Source: Bacillota bacterium
Lineage (GTDB): Bacteria; Bacillota; Clostridia; Lachnospirales; Bianqueaceae
Assembly: GCA_017441925.1 (NCBI GenBank)
Contig: JAFRUE010000006.1
Coordinates: forward strand, 54,682 to 118,681
Direction: 5' to 3'
DNA: 64,000 nucleotides
The translations under genes and the position numbers were made by a program. This document shows positions 16,800 to 24,915 of this stretch, one piece after another; the stretch's first letter is position 1; each line of letters opens with the position of its first letter. Under the pieces are notes generated by a model, which worked only from the letters and a program-made list of their open reading frames with translations, ran no database searches and was not told the origin of the DNA.

Positions 16800-17540
16800 T
16801 TACATCTGTACTCGTGTCAGCCTGCCTGACAGATACCAGCTGAATGCTGTCAGTCCGATACAGACGGCAAATACACCCCGTCCGGCGGCAGTAGTATAAA
16901 GCACCTGAATATATTCCGGCGAAATGATCCGCAGCAGAAGATAAATCGCTGCAGGCATCAGCTCCAGAATACTTTGTTCCATTTTTCTCCTTGCGAGAAT
17001 CACCCGCAGTTCCTCCTCCGCTTCTGTTTTCTCCCGCATGATGCGTGATGTCCGGTCCATGATCCGGACGATATTTCCGTCGCTTCTCTTACTGACGGAA
17101 AGGATATCGGCAAAATCTTCTGCATCCTGTATGCCGCTTCGTTTCCCAAGTTCCATAAAACAATCTTCTATCGGTCTGCTGAGGCGTATCCCGTTCTGTA
17201 TCTTTTCCATTTCCGCATAGATCCATGGCGACTCGTTTCTGTCCAGATCCTGTGCCAGCAGTGCGTCAATAGCTCCTTCCACGGACCGCCCGCTCCGCAA
17301 TACCGGAATCATCATATCCAGACATAGTCTGAATTCTTCTTTATGTCTTTGCCGCACTATCTCCTTCTGTCTGCGGTAGCCGAACCACATTCCCAGGCAG
17401 CCTGTACACACAGCCAGAAATACCATCCCGCCAAGCTGCAGCCCCATTGCAGCGCCTGCTGCCGCTCCGGCTCCGATTCCTGCGAAGCAGCCCAGTGCAC
17501 TGCCTCTCCTGTATTCCCGTTCAAAAAGCCTGTTCCGCAT
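16800..17540 (-). CDS. tadB: TadB-like platform protein
   Basis: The start at ATG 17540 is chosen for its AGAAAGGAAACT site; this gives 246 residues and a 20-bp overlap with tadA. Two glycine/alanine-rich helices (about 20-55) are followed by a cytosolic T2SS-F domain (FRLCLDMMIPVLRSGRSVEGAI, then ADILSVSKRSDGNIVRIM) and two C-terminal helices. With TadC it forms the membrane platform of the pilus. Length and order match TadB in Gram-positive Tad systems. Confidence 0.85.
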   Translation of the reverse strand: MRNRLFEREYRRGSALGCFAGIGAGAAAGAAMGLQLGGMVFLAVCTGCLGMWFGYRRQKEIVRQRHKEEFRLCLDMMIPVLRSGRSVEGAIDALLAQDLDRNESPWIYAEMEKIQNGIRLSRPIEDCFMELGKRSGIQDAEDFADILSVSKRSDGNIVRIMDRTSRIMREKTEAEEELRVILARRKMEQSILELMPAAIYLLLRIISPEYIQVLYTTAAGRGVFAVCIGLTAFSWYLSGRLTRVQM

Positions 17541-18732
17541 AGTTTCCTTTCTTTCTCCTGACTTCTGCAGCAGTTCGTACAAGCACATCCTCCTGCAGGC
17601 AGAACAGATCCTCCAGCCGGACCCCGGATCCATCAGCTCCGACGACCTGCGAAATCTGCGTAATCTTCCGTTTCCCGTCCCTCATCCTTCTGATATAAAC
17701 GAAAATATCCAGTGCAGAAGCGATCTGCTGTCTGATCGCTGCCAACGGAATATCCATTCCCATCAGCACCATCGTTTCAATTCTGGAGATCATATCCTGT
17801 GCGGAATTGCCGTGCCCCGTGGACAGACTGCCGTCGTGGCCGCTGTTCATAGCCGTTAACATCGCAACAGCTTCAGGTCCGCGGATCTCGCCAACGATGA
17901 TCCTGTCCGGCCTCGCCCGCAGACTTGTCCGGATCAGATCCCCCATCGTAATGCGGTTTCTGCCCGATATTCCTCCTTCGCGCGTCTCAAGCGTTACGAT
18001 GTTTTCCGGCTGCAATCTCAGTTCCGCTGCATCTTCGATCGTTATGATCCGTTCCTGCGGCGGTATAAAATTAGAAAGAACATTCAGCAGTGTTGTCTTC
18101 CCGGCGCCTGTTCCTCCGCACACAAAAATGTTATATCTGTTTACTACCATCGACCGCAGGAAATCAGCCGCTTCCTGCGTCATGGTCCCCCAGTTTACAA
18201 GCTCTTCCGCCTGGATCGGGATTTTCCGGAACTTACGAATCGTCAGTGCCGGGCCGTTCAGCGCGACCGGCGGCAGGATAACATTGACCCTCGATCCGTC
18301 TGCAAGTCTCGCGTCTGCGATCGGCTCATTTTCGTTGACTTTTCTATTTACACTGCCGACGACCTGCTGTATCACATCTTCAAGTCGGGCGGCTGATTCA
18401 AAACAGACATGAGCTTCCTGCAGCACTCCGCCTTTCTCAACATAGACGTGTTCCGGTCCGTTGACCATGATATCCGTTACTTCCGGATCATCCAGCAGCG
18501 GCTGCAGTATATCCAGGCCGCGCAGTGAATTATAGAGCCTTTTCCCCATCTCTGCTCTGTCCCGGGCAGTAAAGCCATATGTTTCCGCAGCATCTGCAAC
18601 CGACCAGAAAATCTCTTCCTTTACCTGCTGATCCGTCTCTTCCTGCCGTGTTCCGAGTTCGTCCAGGATCTTCTTCCGAAGACTGCGATACTGTTCTTCA
18701 CGATCGTCAGACAAGATTCCGTACACGCTCAT
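17521..18732 (-). CDS. tadA: Tad pilus assembly ATPase (CpaF/TadA)
   Basis: A 403-residue cytosolic motor ATPase. It has the Walker A motif CGGTGAGKTTLLNVL (about 205-219), the Asp box IITIEDAAELRLQ, the Walker B region PDRIIVGEIRGPEAVAML and the His box GHDGSLSTGHGNS, all as in type II/IV secretion ATPases of the CpaF group. The N-terminal domain (LLDDPEVTDIMVNGPEHVYVE) is the usual one. It would power extension of the Flp fibre. It overlaps tadZ by 26 bp and tadB by 20 bp. Confidence 0.95.
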   Translation of the reverse strand: MSVYGILSDDREEQYRSLRKKILDELGTRQEETDQQVKEEIFWSVADAAETYGFTARDRAEMGKRLYNSLRGLDILQPLLDDPEVTDIMVNGPEHVYVEKGGVLQEAHVCFESAARLEDVIQQVVGSVNRKVNENEPIADARLADGSRVNVILPPVALNGPALTIRKFRKIPIQAEELVNWGTMTQEAADFLRSMVVNRYNIFVCGGTGAGKTTLLNVLSNFIPPQERIITIEDAAELRLQPENIVTLETREGGISGRNRITMGDLIRTSLRARPDRIIVGEIRGPEAVAMLTAMNSGHDGSLSTGHGNSAQDMISRIETMVLMGMDIPLAAIRQQIASALDIFVYIRRMRDGKRKITQISQVVGADGSGVRLEDLFCLQEDVLVRTAAEVRRKKGNYAEQAF

Positions 18733-19750
18733 AATAATTACTGCTGCGGTCCGGAACCAGCCGTCCGCCTTCCCATATCAGGACCCCGGGCCTCCTCGGC
18801 AGGATCGACGCGTCTCTGATTACCGCCGATCTGCCGCCCCCGGTCTGAATCAGTGTGATCCGGCCCGGGATCCTGCTTCTTTCCTCACGCAGAAAAGCTT
18901 CCAGTCTGCAGGACCCGGCAGCCATATCACGATACAGCAGATACACTCTTCCGCAAAGCGGCAGAATACGGCTGTTAACGCCCTCCCATGCCGAGCCCAT
19001 ATCGCAGATGACCAGATCGAATGACTCTGCCAGAAGTCCCATGAACCGTCCCAGCTCTTCATCTGAAAGCTCCGCGAGATCCCGGTTGGATCTGCACGGC
19101 CGGATAAAACAGACATTGTTTCTCTGCCGGACCGCGATCCGGTCCAGATTCATCCCGAATTCATCCTGTGCGCCGATCAGCAGCCAATAGATTCCGTCCG
19201 ACATTGTAAAGCGGCTGTTCGACTCAAAATACACGTTCCATTCCGGAAAATCCTCCATCATCCAGTACAGGATCCTCTCACCGGGACGCTGTCCGGCAAT
19301 AATATCTGCAAGCGTCATGGCAAAAGTAGTCTTGCCGCTTCCGCCTTGCGGAGAATATATTCCTATAAAATGATCTGCGATCAACCCGTTTTCCGGCACA
19401 GGGTCCCCTTGTCCGGAGCCTTTTATCCCCTTTTCCCCGTTCACACCGGCATTTATCCGCATGTCTTCACGTTCTGCCAGTTCCATCAACTCCGAAACGA
19501 TCTGATCCGCAGGCTGCAGTGCGGAAATACAGTCTTCTCCGGCATCCTCAAAGCTCAGGACAAGTGTCCGCTCCCTACTGCCCGCCGCTTCATCCGTAAT
19601 GAGATATTCATCCTGCAGTATATCCTGAGCAGCGGCATCCTCCTGCAGCACAATTCTGTCCGCACAGTATTTCCGCAGGTATTCACTCAGTTTCTCTGTA
19701 TAATACGGATCCTTTATCCGGATCCGGACCTTCATCATCTGTTTCGCCAT
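18707..19750 (-). CDS. tadZ: TadZ/CpaE-like ATPase, first gene of the Tad operon
   Basis: A 347-residue protein. Residues 1-85 form a receiver-like alpha/beta region (KVRIRIKDPYYTEKLSEYLR) without an evident phospho-acceptor set. A ParA/MinD-type ATPase follows, with deviant P-loop GIYSPQGGSGKTTFAMTLAD (about 133-152) and Walker B-like LVICDMGSAWEG. TadZ proteins place the pilus machine in the cell. The RBS GAGAGGAGAG precedes ATG 19750, and nine genes follow without a gap larger than 25 bp. Confidence 0.85.
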   Translation of the reverse strand: MAKQMMKVRIRIKDPYYTEKLSEYLRKYCADRIVLQEDAAAQDILQDEYLITDEAAGSRERTLVLSFEDAGEDCISALQPADQIVSELMELAEREDMRINAGVNGEKGIKGSGQGDPVPENGLIADHFIGIYSPQGGSGKTTFAMTLADIIAGQRPGERILYWMMEDFPEWNVYFESNSRFTMSDGIYWLLIGAQDEFGMNLDRIAVRQRNNVCFIRPCRSNRDLAELSDEELGRFMGLLAESFDLVICDMGSAWEGVNSRILPLCGRVYLLYRDMAAGSCRLEAFLREERSRIPGRITLIQTGGGRSAVIRDASILPRRPGVLIWEGGRLVPDRSSNYYERVRNLV

Positions 19751-19957
19751 TTCATCTCTCCTCTCTTATCTGAAAAAGGAGGAAGGCAGACGGCTGCGAT
19801 CGCCCGCCTTCCGCAATCTGATCAGGATCTTTCCACCGCCCGATTTACGGCAACCCATTCTCTCCCCTTCCACAGTATATTCCGGGGAATGCAGCAGTGA
19901 CCCGGTTCATGCCTCACAGCTTACACGAAGTTCACGGAAAAATCCTGAAACGACACG

Positions 19958-19987
19958 ATTCATTCATTTGATTCATTTAATTCATTT
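19958..19987. repeat. three phased copies of ATTCATTT upstream of the Tad operon
   Basis: ATTCATTT occurs at 19962-19969, 19971-19978 and 19980-19987, a strict 9-bp period, with a further ATTC at 19958. It lies about 210 bp before tadZ, in a gene-free stretch. Repeats of this kind can be a regulator-binding array, but the region is AT-rich and simple slippage is possible. Confidence 0.6.
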
Positions 19988-20000
19988 CGTATCCGGGCAT

Positions 20001-20037
20001 CAAAAAAAGGCGCTTTTCCTTTTAGTTAAGCGCCTTT
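20001..20037 (-). terminator. minus-strand terminator in the Tad leader region
   Basis: AAAGGCGCTT (20006-20015) and AAGCGCCTTT (20028-20037) form a 10-bp perfect stem. Read on the minus strand it is followed by a run of T (20007-20002). No protein gene ends here, so it ends either a short RNA or a leader of the Tad operon. Confidence 0.75.
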
Positions 20038-20115
20038 CCCGGCTTTCTTGCTGTACCCGTCCCCGCAGAACGACCCGCTAGTCCGGTGAATCAGGGTAGA
20101 CAAAATCTGCCTCAA
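20001..20115 (-). ncRNA. possible short structured RNA or attenuated leader
   Basis: On the minus strand TTGAGT (20148-20143), 16 bp, TATTAT (20126-20121) could start a transcript near 20115 that ends at the terminator at 20001. The roughly 110 nt include TACCC...GGGTA closing two small hairpins (GAC...GTC and CGTTC...GGACG). No protein of useful length is encoded. The wider gap 19751-20162 holds, besides this, only the ATTCATTT repeats and the promoter of the phosphoesterase. I could not match it to a known riboswitch. Confidence 0.35.
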
Positions 20116-20125
20116 CCTCTATAAT
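20097..20125 (+). promoter_or_regulatory. promoter of the phosphoesterase operon
   Basis: TAGACA (20097-20102), 17 bp, TATAAT (20120-20125); the ATG at 20163 is about 37 bp downstream. Confidence 0.75.
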
Positions 20126-20162
20126 AGACCTCATAGATCAACACTCAAAACGGAGATATCAC

Positions 20163-21299
20163 ATGAACGGTTTTTCTTTTTCAATCCCCGAAAACGGCAG
20201 GCTGGTCTGCATCGCGGACTGCCACGGCAATTACGTCCTGCTGAAACGGCTGATCAACCGGCTTGATCTGCAGCCCGAGGATACGCTTGCAATTCTGGGC
20301 GATTTCAGCAACAAAGGCTGGGGCAATCTTGCCTGCACAGCTTATCTGATGTATCTGGAAAAAGCCCGTCCGAACACTTTTATTCTTGCAGGCAACGGCG
20401 AATACCGCAATGTACGGTATTTTCTGAACGGGGACAAAGAATGGATCCTGAAGTATCTGAAAAAATGGCCTGTTAAGAACCTTTATCTTGAATGGGCCCG
20501 TCAATGCGGCTTCCAGACGGTAAACAAGGATAATTTTGCCGAAGCACAGGCCGCGATCCTGGAGTGTTTCGGCGATATGATGCGCTGGATCCGCGATCTG
20601 CCGCTCTATGCATACAGCGACCGTTATCTCCTGGTGCATTCAGGTCTGGAAGAACTTCCCGCTGACGGTATTGCCGACCCGAACTGCATCGAAAACGATT
20701 TTGAAGAAAACGGGATAAACCGCACAGGCAGATGGGAGATCATCGGACATTATCCTGTAGCCAATCTCCCGCCCGGCCAGCTGAATCCGCTTGTGCACGC
20801 CGAAAATCACGTCATCGGCATTGACGGCGGTGTCAACACGACTCCGTTGGAACAGCTGAACGCTCTGATCTGCACGTCTGACGGTTTTTACTATACTTTT
20901 GAAGATAAAGACGAGACCCGTGTCATCCTGACAGACTATGAGCCGCAGCCTCTCGACGGACCTCCGCTCATTCAGAGATGGCCTGATGTCTATGTGGAAA
21001 TCCTCCGTCAGGATGGGCCCTTCAGCTTCTGCCGCAGCCTCCGCGGCCGTGAAGGCTACGTTAAAAACGAATGTCTGATTCAGGACGAAAAGGGACTGCG
21101 CATGACGAGAAGCACCCTTGCAGAGCTCCTTCCCGTACACAAAGGCGATCTTGTCAAGCTTCTGGACACCTCTGCCAAAGATTACTGGTTCGTCAAAAAC
21201 ACCTCCGGCGTGATCGGCTACGTCCCGAAAGAAGCGGTCGGCACAATCGCCGGACCGGAAGGACCTTTTGCTGGGATCTGTCCCATTAAGCTGACATAA
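20163..21299 (+). CDS. metallophosphoesterase with C-terminal SH3-like region
   Basis: A 378-residue protein. The calcineurin-type metal site is complete: D19-x-H21 (IADCHGN), GDFSNKG (46-52), GNGE (77-80, in place of GNHE), VHSGLE and IGHYPV histidines, and HVIGIDGG. This fits protein or dinucleotide phosphatases of the PPP-like group. Residues from about 275 on contain two small beta modules (CRSLRGREGYVKNECL, YWFVKNTSGVIGYVPKEAV) like bacterial SH3 domains, unusual for a cytosolic phosphatase; no signal peptide is seen. A histidine phosphatase follows 12 bp later. Confidence 0.8.
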   Translation: MNGFSFSIPENGRLVCIADCHGNYVLLKRLINRLDLQPEDTLAILGDFSNKGWGNLACTAYLMYLEKARPNTFILAGNGEYRNVRYFLNGDKEWILKYLKKWPVKNLYLEWARQCGFQTVNKDNFAEAQAAILECFGDMMRWIRDLPLYAYSDRYLLVHSGLEELPADGIADPNCIENDFEENGINRTGRWEIIGHYPVANLPPGQLNPLVHAENHVIGIDGGVNTTPLEQLNALICTSDGFYYTFEDKDETRVILTDYEPQPLDGPPLIQRWPDVYVEILRQDGPFSFCRSLRGREGYVKNECLIQDEKGLRMTRSTLAELLPVHKGDLVKLLDTSAKDYWFVKNTSGVIGYVPKEAVGTIAGPEGPFAGICPIKLT

Positions 21300-21311
21300 A
21301 CGAGGGATGCT

Positions 21312-22037
21312 ATGAAACTGTTGATCATCCGCCACGGCGACCCCGATTACGAACACGATACGCTTACGGAAAGAGGCCGGAAAGAAGCCGAGATCCTCTC
21401 CGATTATCTGAAAGAAGTTCCGATCGATGCTTTTTACGTTTCTCCGCTCGGGCGTGCCCAGGTGACCGCCGCCCCGACACTTGAGAAAAAGCACATGACC
21501 GCCACGACCTGCAGTTGGCTTCGGGAATTCTCCCTGCGGCTGACCGATCCAGTCACCGGCGAGCACCGGATTCCCTGGGATCTGAAGCCTTCGGAATGGC
21601 TGGACATTCCGGAATACCAGGATCCGGACAAATGGTTCACCACGCCTTTTATGAGGACTGGTCCGATCGAAGAATCCGCTCATAAGGTCTACGCGGCTTT
21701 TGATGAGCTGCTCGCAAAGCACGGTTACCGCCGTGAAGGGCGTTGGTACCGCGCGGAGCATCCGAACCGCGACACGATCGCCCTTGTCTGCCATTTCGGT
21801 ATCGGCTGTCTGCTTCTGTCATATCTGTATCATATTTCGCCGGTCCTGCTCTGGCACTATACTCTTGCCCGGACGACTTCCGTCACCACTCTCGCCACAG
21901 AAGAACGCGAAGAAGGCATCGCGCTTTTTCGCTGCCTGTCTTACGGCGACGTCTCGCATCTTTCTATGGCAAAAGAAGAACCGTCCTTTGCAGGGCGGTT
22001 CTGTGAGCGCTATATTGATATGGACGAAAGGCACTGA
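21312..22037 (+). CDS. histidine phosphatase family protein
   Basis: The 241-residue protein begins MKLLIIRHGDPDYEHDTLTERG, the RHG signature with catalytic histidine 8, followed by the usual second element SPLGRAQVTA and a later VCHFGIGCLL with the second histidine. Members remove phosphate from sugars, nucleotides or proteins; the inserted 60-residue segment before the second half does not identify the substrate. RBS GAGGG precedes the ATG. It shares a promoter with the metallophosphoesterase and converges on the esterase gene. Confidence 0.85.
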   Translation: MKLLIIRHGDPDYEHDTLTERGRKEAEILSDYLKEVPIDAFYVSPLGRAQVTAAPTLEKKHMTATTCSWLREFSLRLTDPVTGEHRIPWDLKPSEWLDIPEYQDPDKWFTTPFMRTGPIEESAHKVYAAFDELLAKHGYRREGRWYRAEHPNRDTIALVCHFGIGCLLLSYLYHISPVLLWHYTLARTTSVTTLATEEREEGIALFRCLSYGDVSHLSMAKEEPSFAGRFCERYIDMDERH

Positions 22038-22079
22038 TATTCTTTGCCGATATTCGTACCGTATTCTCTCTGACGCACT

Positions 22080-23030
22080 TTACGTATAATCGATGACTTC
22101 GCAGATACGCTGCTCTGCCAGCGCGCCTTCCGGGATCGGATAGATCGGATATACGTGATTCAGTCCGTCTCCGATGTGGAACTCGCAGAAAACGCCTGCC
22201 GCTTTCAGTTTCTGATAAAACATCCAGATGTCCGGATAGAAGATCTCCCGGGTGCCGGTGAACATCAGAACACTGCGCAGACCGCTGACATCCCCGAAAA
22301 GCGGGCTCAGGCGGTAGTCTTTCGGATCTGTGTCTCCGGCCCAGAGCCTGCCCATCTCACGCAGTCCGTAGATTCCGAGCATCGGATCATTCGGCTCGAT
22401 CTCCGCCATATCCGGATTGGACATGCTGATGTCAAGCCACGGAGAAAGCAGGATCAGATGTCCCGGCTGTCTGCGCCCTGTCTGCGCCAGATGTTCGCAG
22501 AAGCCCGCTGCAAGCCCGCCTCCCGCAGAATCGCCCATGATCGTCAGATCATCGAGGTCCATCTCCTCTGACAGCCGTGTATACAGATGGTCGAGCAGCG
22601 TATAGGTCTCTTCAAACTGATGATCCGGCGCAAGCGGATACGCAGGCATCATCGCCTGTATGTCCAGTTTTGCCGCAATCTGCGACAGAAAGAACCAATG
22701 GCCTGTAATGGCCTGTGTAATATAAGATCCGCCATGCAGATACAGAATGCGTTCCGGATTGTCCGCGTCCGAATTGATCGTAAAAAGCTGCATGCCTTCG
22801 AAGTCTTCTTCCCGGTGATGCAGTGTCCCGATCATCAAAGGAGAGATGCGGACTTCTTTTTTGTTTTCCTCGCGCATCTCCTCAATATAGTGCTGACAGG
22901 CTTCCGGATCGATAAAAGCTTTCTTGCTGCCGTACATGTGCAGAGCTGCCTCGGCCGCGCCTGCCCTGAGAGAACGCCTCTTTTCCGGTCTTCTGGCCCA
23001 GTATTTCCTCAAAACGGCTCCTGCTTCCAT
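22080..23030 (-). CDS. alpha/beta hydrolase, hormone-sensitive-lipase-like esterase
   Basis: The start at ATG 23030 (RBS AAAGGAG) gives 316 residues. LYLHGGSYI is the oxyanion-hole HGG motif of the HSL family and GDSAGGGLAAG holds the nucleophile serine; the DGLNHVYPIYP region near the C terminus supplies the histidine, and an aspartate lies before it. It is a soluble carboxylesterase of unknown substrate. Its ATG is 4 bp after the tcdA stop codon, so the two are one operon. Confidence 0.85.
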   Translation of the reverse strand: MEAGAVLRKYWARRPEKRRSLRAGAAEAALHMYGSKKAFIDPEACQHYIEEMREENKKEVRISPLMIGTLHHREEDFEGMQLFTINSDADNPERILYLHGGSYITQAITGHWFFLSQIAAKLDIQAMMPAYPLAPDHQFEETYTLLDHLYTRLSEEMDLDDLTIMGDSAGGGLAAGFCEHLAQTGRRQPGHLILLSPWLDISMSNPDMAEIEPNDPMLGIYGLREMGRLWAGDTDPKDYRLSPLFGDVSGLRSVLMFTGTREIFYPDIWMFYQKLKAAGVFCEFHIGDGLNHVYPIYPIPEGALAEQRICEVIDYT

Positions 23031-23034
23031 ATTA

Positions 23035-23775
23035 TTATCTCCTTTGTGCAGGATCTGTCCCTGCGATACCCGCAATGTCCCGGATCACCGCACCGGCGAT
23101 CACAAGGCCTGCGGCCCCGGGAACAAAAGCAACAGATCCGGGCGTCCTGCCCTGCACCGGCAGCGCCGTCTCTTTGGAATACACGACCTTCAGCTTACGG
23201 ATGCCGCGTTTACGGCACTCCTGCCGCATCACTTTAGCAAGCGGACAGACGGACGTCTCATAAATATCCGCGACCTCGAACCGCGAGGGATCGAGTTTGT
23301 TGCCGGCACCCATCGCGCTGATCATAGGCACGCCCGCCTCTTCAGCGCATTCCGCAAGCGCAAGCTTCCCGCTGACAGTATCGATCGCGTCCACGATATA
23401 CGTATACTGTGCAAAATCGAACTGATCTTTATTCTCCGGCAGGAAGAACATCTGATATGTCCGGACCTCGCAATCCGGATTGATGTCCAGGATTCTGTCC
23501 CTGGCCACCTCTACCTTAGGCCTGCCGATGGTCGAACGCAGTGCGTAGATCTGGCGGTTCAGATTGGAAACAGCGACCACATCCGCATCGATCAGGTCCA
23601 GACGGCCCACGCCTGAACGCGCTAAAGCTTCCGTCACATAGCCGCCGACTCCTCCGACTCCGAAAACCGCTATTCTGGCCTCCTGCAGCCGTTTCAGTGC
23701 ATCCGCTCCGAGCAGCATCTCCGTCCTTGCGAGCGGAGTTTCCGCGGCTCCACTGCCTTTTCTCTCGTCTGTCAT
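23035..23775 (-). CDS. tcdA: tRNA threonylcarbamoyladenosine dehydratase (ThiF/E1-like)
   Basis: Starting at ATG 23775 (AGAGGAAC upstream) the protein has 246 residues. It has the E1-like ATP-binding loop VFGVGGVGGYVTEALARSG, the D-x-D region LIDADVVAVSNLNRQIYA and YIVDAIDTVSGK. The length and SAMGAGNKLDPSRFEVADI are typical of TcdA, which cyclises t6A37 of ANN-decoding tRNAs with ATP. It has no ThiS/MoaD partner nearby. The esterase gene follows directly. Confidence 0.9.
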   Translation of the reverse strand: MTDERKGSGAAETPLARTEMLLGADALKRLQEARIAVFGVGGVGGYVTEALARSGVGRLDLIDADVVAVSNLNRQIYALRSTIGRPKVEVARDRILDINPDCEVRTYQMFFLPENKDQFDFAQYTYIVDAIDTVSGKLALAECAEEAGVPMISAMGAGNKLDPSRFEVADIYETSVCPLAKVMRQECRKRGIRKLKVVYSKETALPVQGRTPGSVAFVPGAAGLVIAGAVIRDIAGIAGTDPAQRR

Positions 23776-23891
23776 AACAGTCTGTTCCTCTTTCTGTATA
23801 TCTGCAGCCTCATTCCTGTGCAAAACTTATTTATTGCCAAAAATCATTATAGTACAAGCCGGATTAATAATCAAGATATCCTGCCGGATAC

Positions 23892-23936
23892 AAAAACGGT
23901 GTGCTCTCTGCCGCGAGAACACACCGAATACTTTTT
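23892..23936 (-). terminator. terminator of the small lipoprotein gene
   Basis: CGGTGTG (23897-23903) pairs with CACACCG (23920-23926), with a partly paired inner helix CTCTC/GAGAA. Minus-strand T-run at 23896-23892; a T-run on the plus side (23931-23936) could make it bidirectional. Confidence 0.8.
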
Positions 23937-23962
23937 TCCGAACTTCAGACTCTGGTCCGGAT

Positions 23963-24397
23963 TTACGTTCCTTCCTCTGCGTAGATGATCGCGTCGTATT
24001 CTGACTTGGTTCCGTCCGCATGCGTGACAGTGATCTTTGCCGCGTCAGCGTTCCCAACGGCTTCAATGGTATCGCCTGTTGTCAGTACGACCTCATAGAA
24101 ATCATAATCCATACCGTTCTGATCGATCAATCCGATATCATAAACATTACCGGAAGTACCGTCGAACTTCCTGAAATCAAATCCGATGGTGTGGCCTTTC
24201 TCCACAACATTGGACGTGATCGGATCTCCCCAGGTCTCATTATCCGGAGCTGTAATATACATGTTGTCGACCCGGTCTTCCAGAGAATTCTTAAAGTGCA
24301 GATCAAAAGCGGTCGTAGCGCCTTCACTGCAGCCCGCAAAGGCCAAAATTCCGAAAAGCAGCAAAGCCGCGGCCAGTACTGTCCAGAAGCGTTTCAT
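23963..24397 (-). CDS. small lipoprotein of unknown function
   Basis: A 144-residue protein with a type II signal: MKRFWTVLAAALLLFGILAFAGC, lipobox AFAGC (C22). The mature part has an FDLHFKNSLEDRVDNMYITAPD region and beta-rich spacing, like small domains that fold as a single beta sandwich. No catalytic motif is visible. It has its own promoter (24433-24461) and terminator, so it is a single-gene unit. It would be attached to the outer face of the membrane by Lgt, which is encoded at 34.4-35.4 kb. Confidence 0.7.
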   Translation of the reverse strand: MKRFWTVLAAALLLFGILAFAGCSEGATTAFDLHFKNSLEDRVDNMYITAPDNETWGDPITSNVVEKGHTIGFDFRKFDGTSGNVYDIGLIDQNGMDYDFYEVVLTTGDTIEAVGNADAAKITVTHADGTKSEYDAIIYAEEGT

Positions 24398-24432
24398 GAT
24401 ACATTCCTCCTGTAATGAATTGTCACAACAGA

Positions 24433-24461
24433 ATTATAACAAACCGGCTGTATAAAAGCAA
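24433..24461 (-). promoter_or_regulatory. promoter of the small lipoprotein gene
   Basis: Minus strand TTGCTT (24461-24456), 17 bp, TATAAT (24438-24433), then AGGAGGAATG-type site before ATG 24397. Confidence 0.75.
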
Positions 24462-24483
24462 GACTGACGGCATCAGCTTCCGG

Positions 24484-24915
24484 CTATTTCCGATCAAGAG
24501 CCTGCCGCATCTCTTCCGCCATGAACTGAAGCGCGCCCATCTTATCATAGCATTCCTGCATTTTTCTCTCGTATTCAGCCGCCTTTGCTCCGTCACCGGT
24601 ACGCTGATACGCCAGATAATACGAATAGGCTTCAAAATAGTCACAAGCCGCGTACGGTGAAGCGTAATCAGGATTCGATCGCTCATCATAGCCCATCGCG
24701 CGATTCTCCGCGGTCTCCATAACGGCTTCTGAATACCGTCCGCTCCTCAGATTGCTCAGAATCGAAGCGGGTTCTGAATGATAGTCATACGTCTGAGGCA
24801 TTGACAGTCTCATCGCGGCTCCGATCAGGATCAGAAGCAGGATGGCTAATGCGGTCGCGACGAATCCGAACCAGGAATGTTTTCCTTTTGTCTGTGATGA
24901 TATCTGTTTATTCAT
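24484..24915 (-). CDS. small membrane protein, third gene of the zinc-ribbon operon
   Basis: A 143-residue protein with one membrane helix (about 17-37: FVATALAILLLILIGAAM) and an outer region of about 100 residues that is Tyr- and Ala-rich and helical (YAACDYFEAYSYYLAYQRTG, then KAAEYERKMQECYDKMG), suggestive of a short TPR-like helical pair. It overlaps the preceding zinc-ribbon gene by 8 bp. It lacks the N-terminal ribbon but shares the helix plus helical-domain layout of its two neighbours. Function unknown. Confidence 0.65.
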   Translation of the reverse strand: MNKQISSQTKGKHSWFGFVATALAILLLILIGAAMRLSMPQTYDYHSEPASILSNLRSGRYSEAVMETAENRAMGYDERSNPDYASPYAACDYFEAYSYYLAYQRTGDGAKAAEYERKMQECYDKMGALQFMAEEMRQALDRK

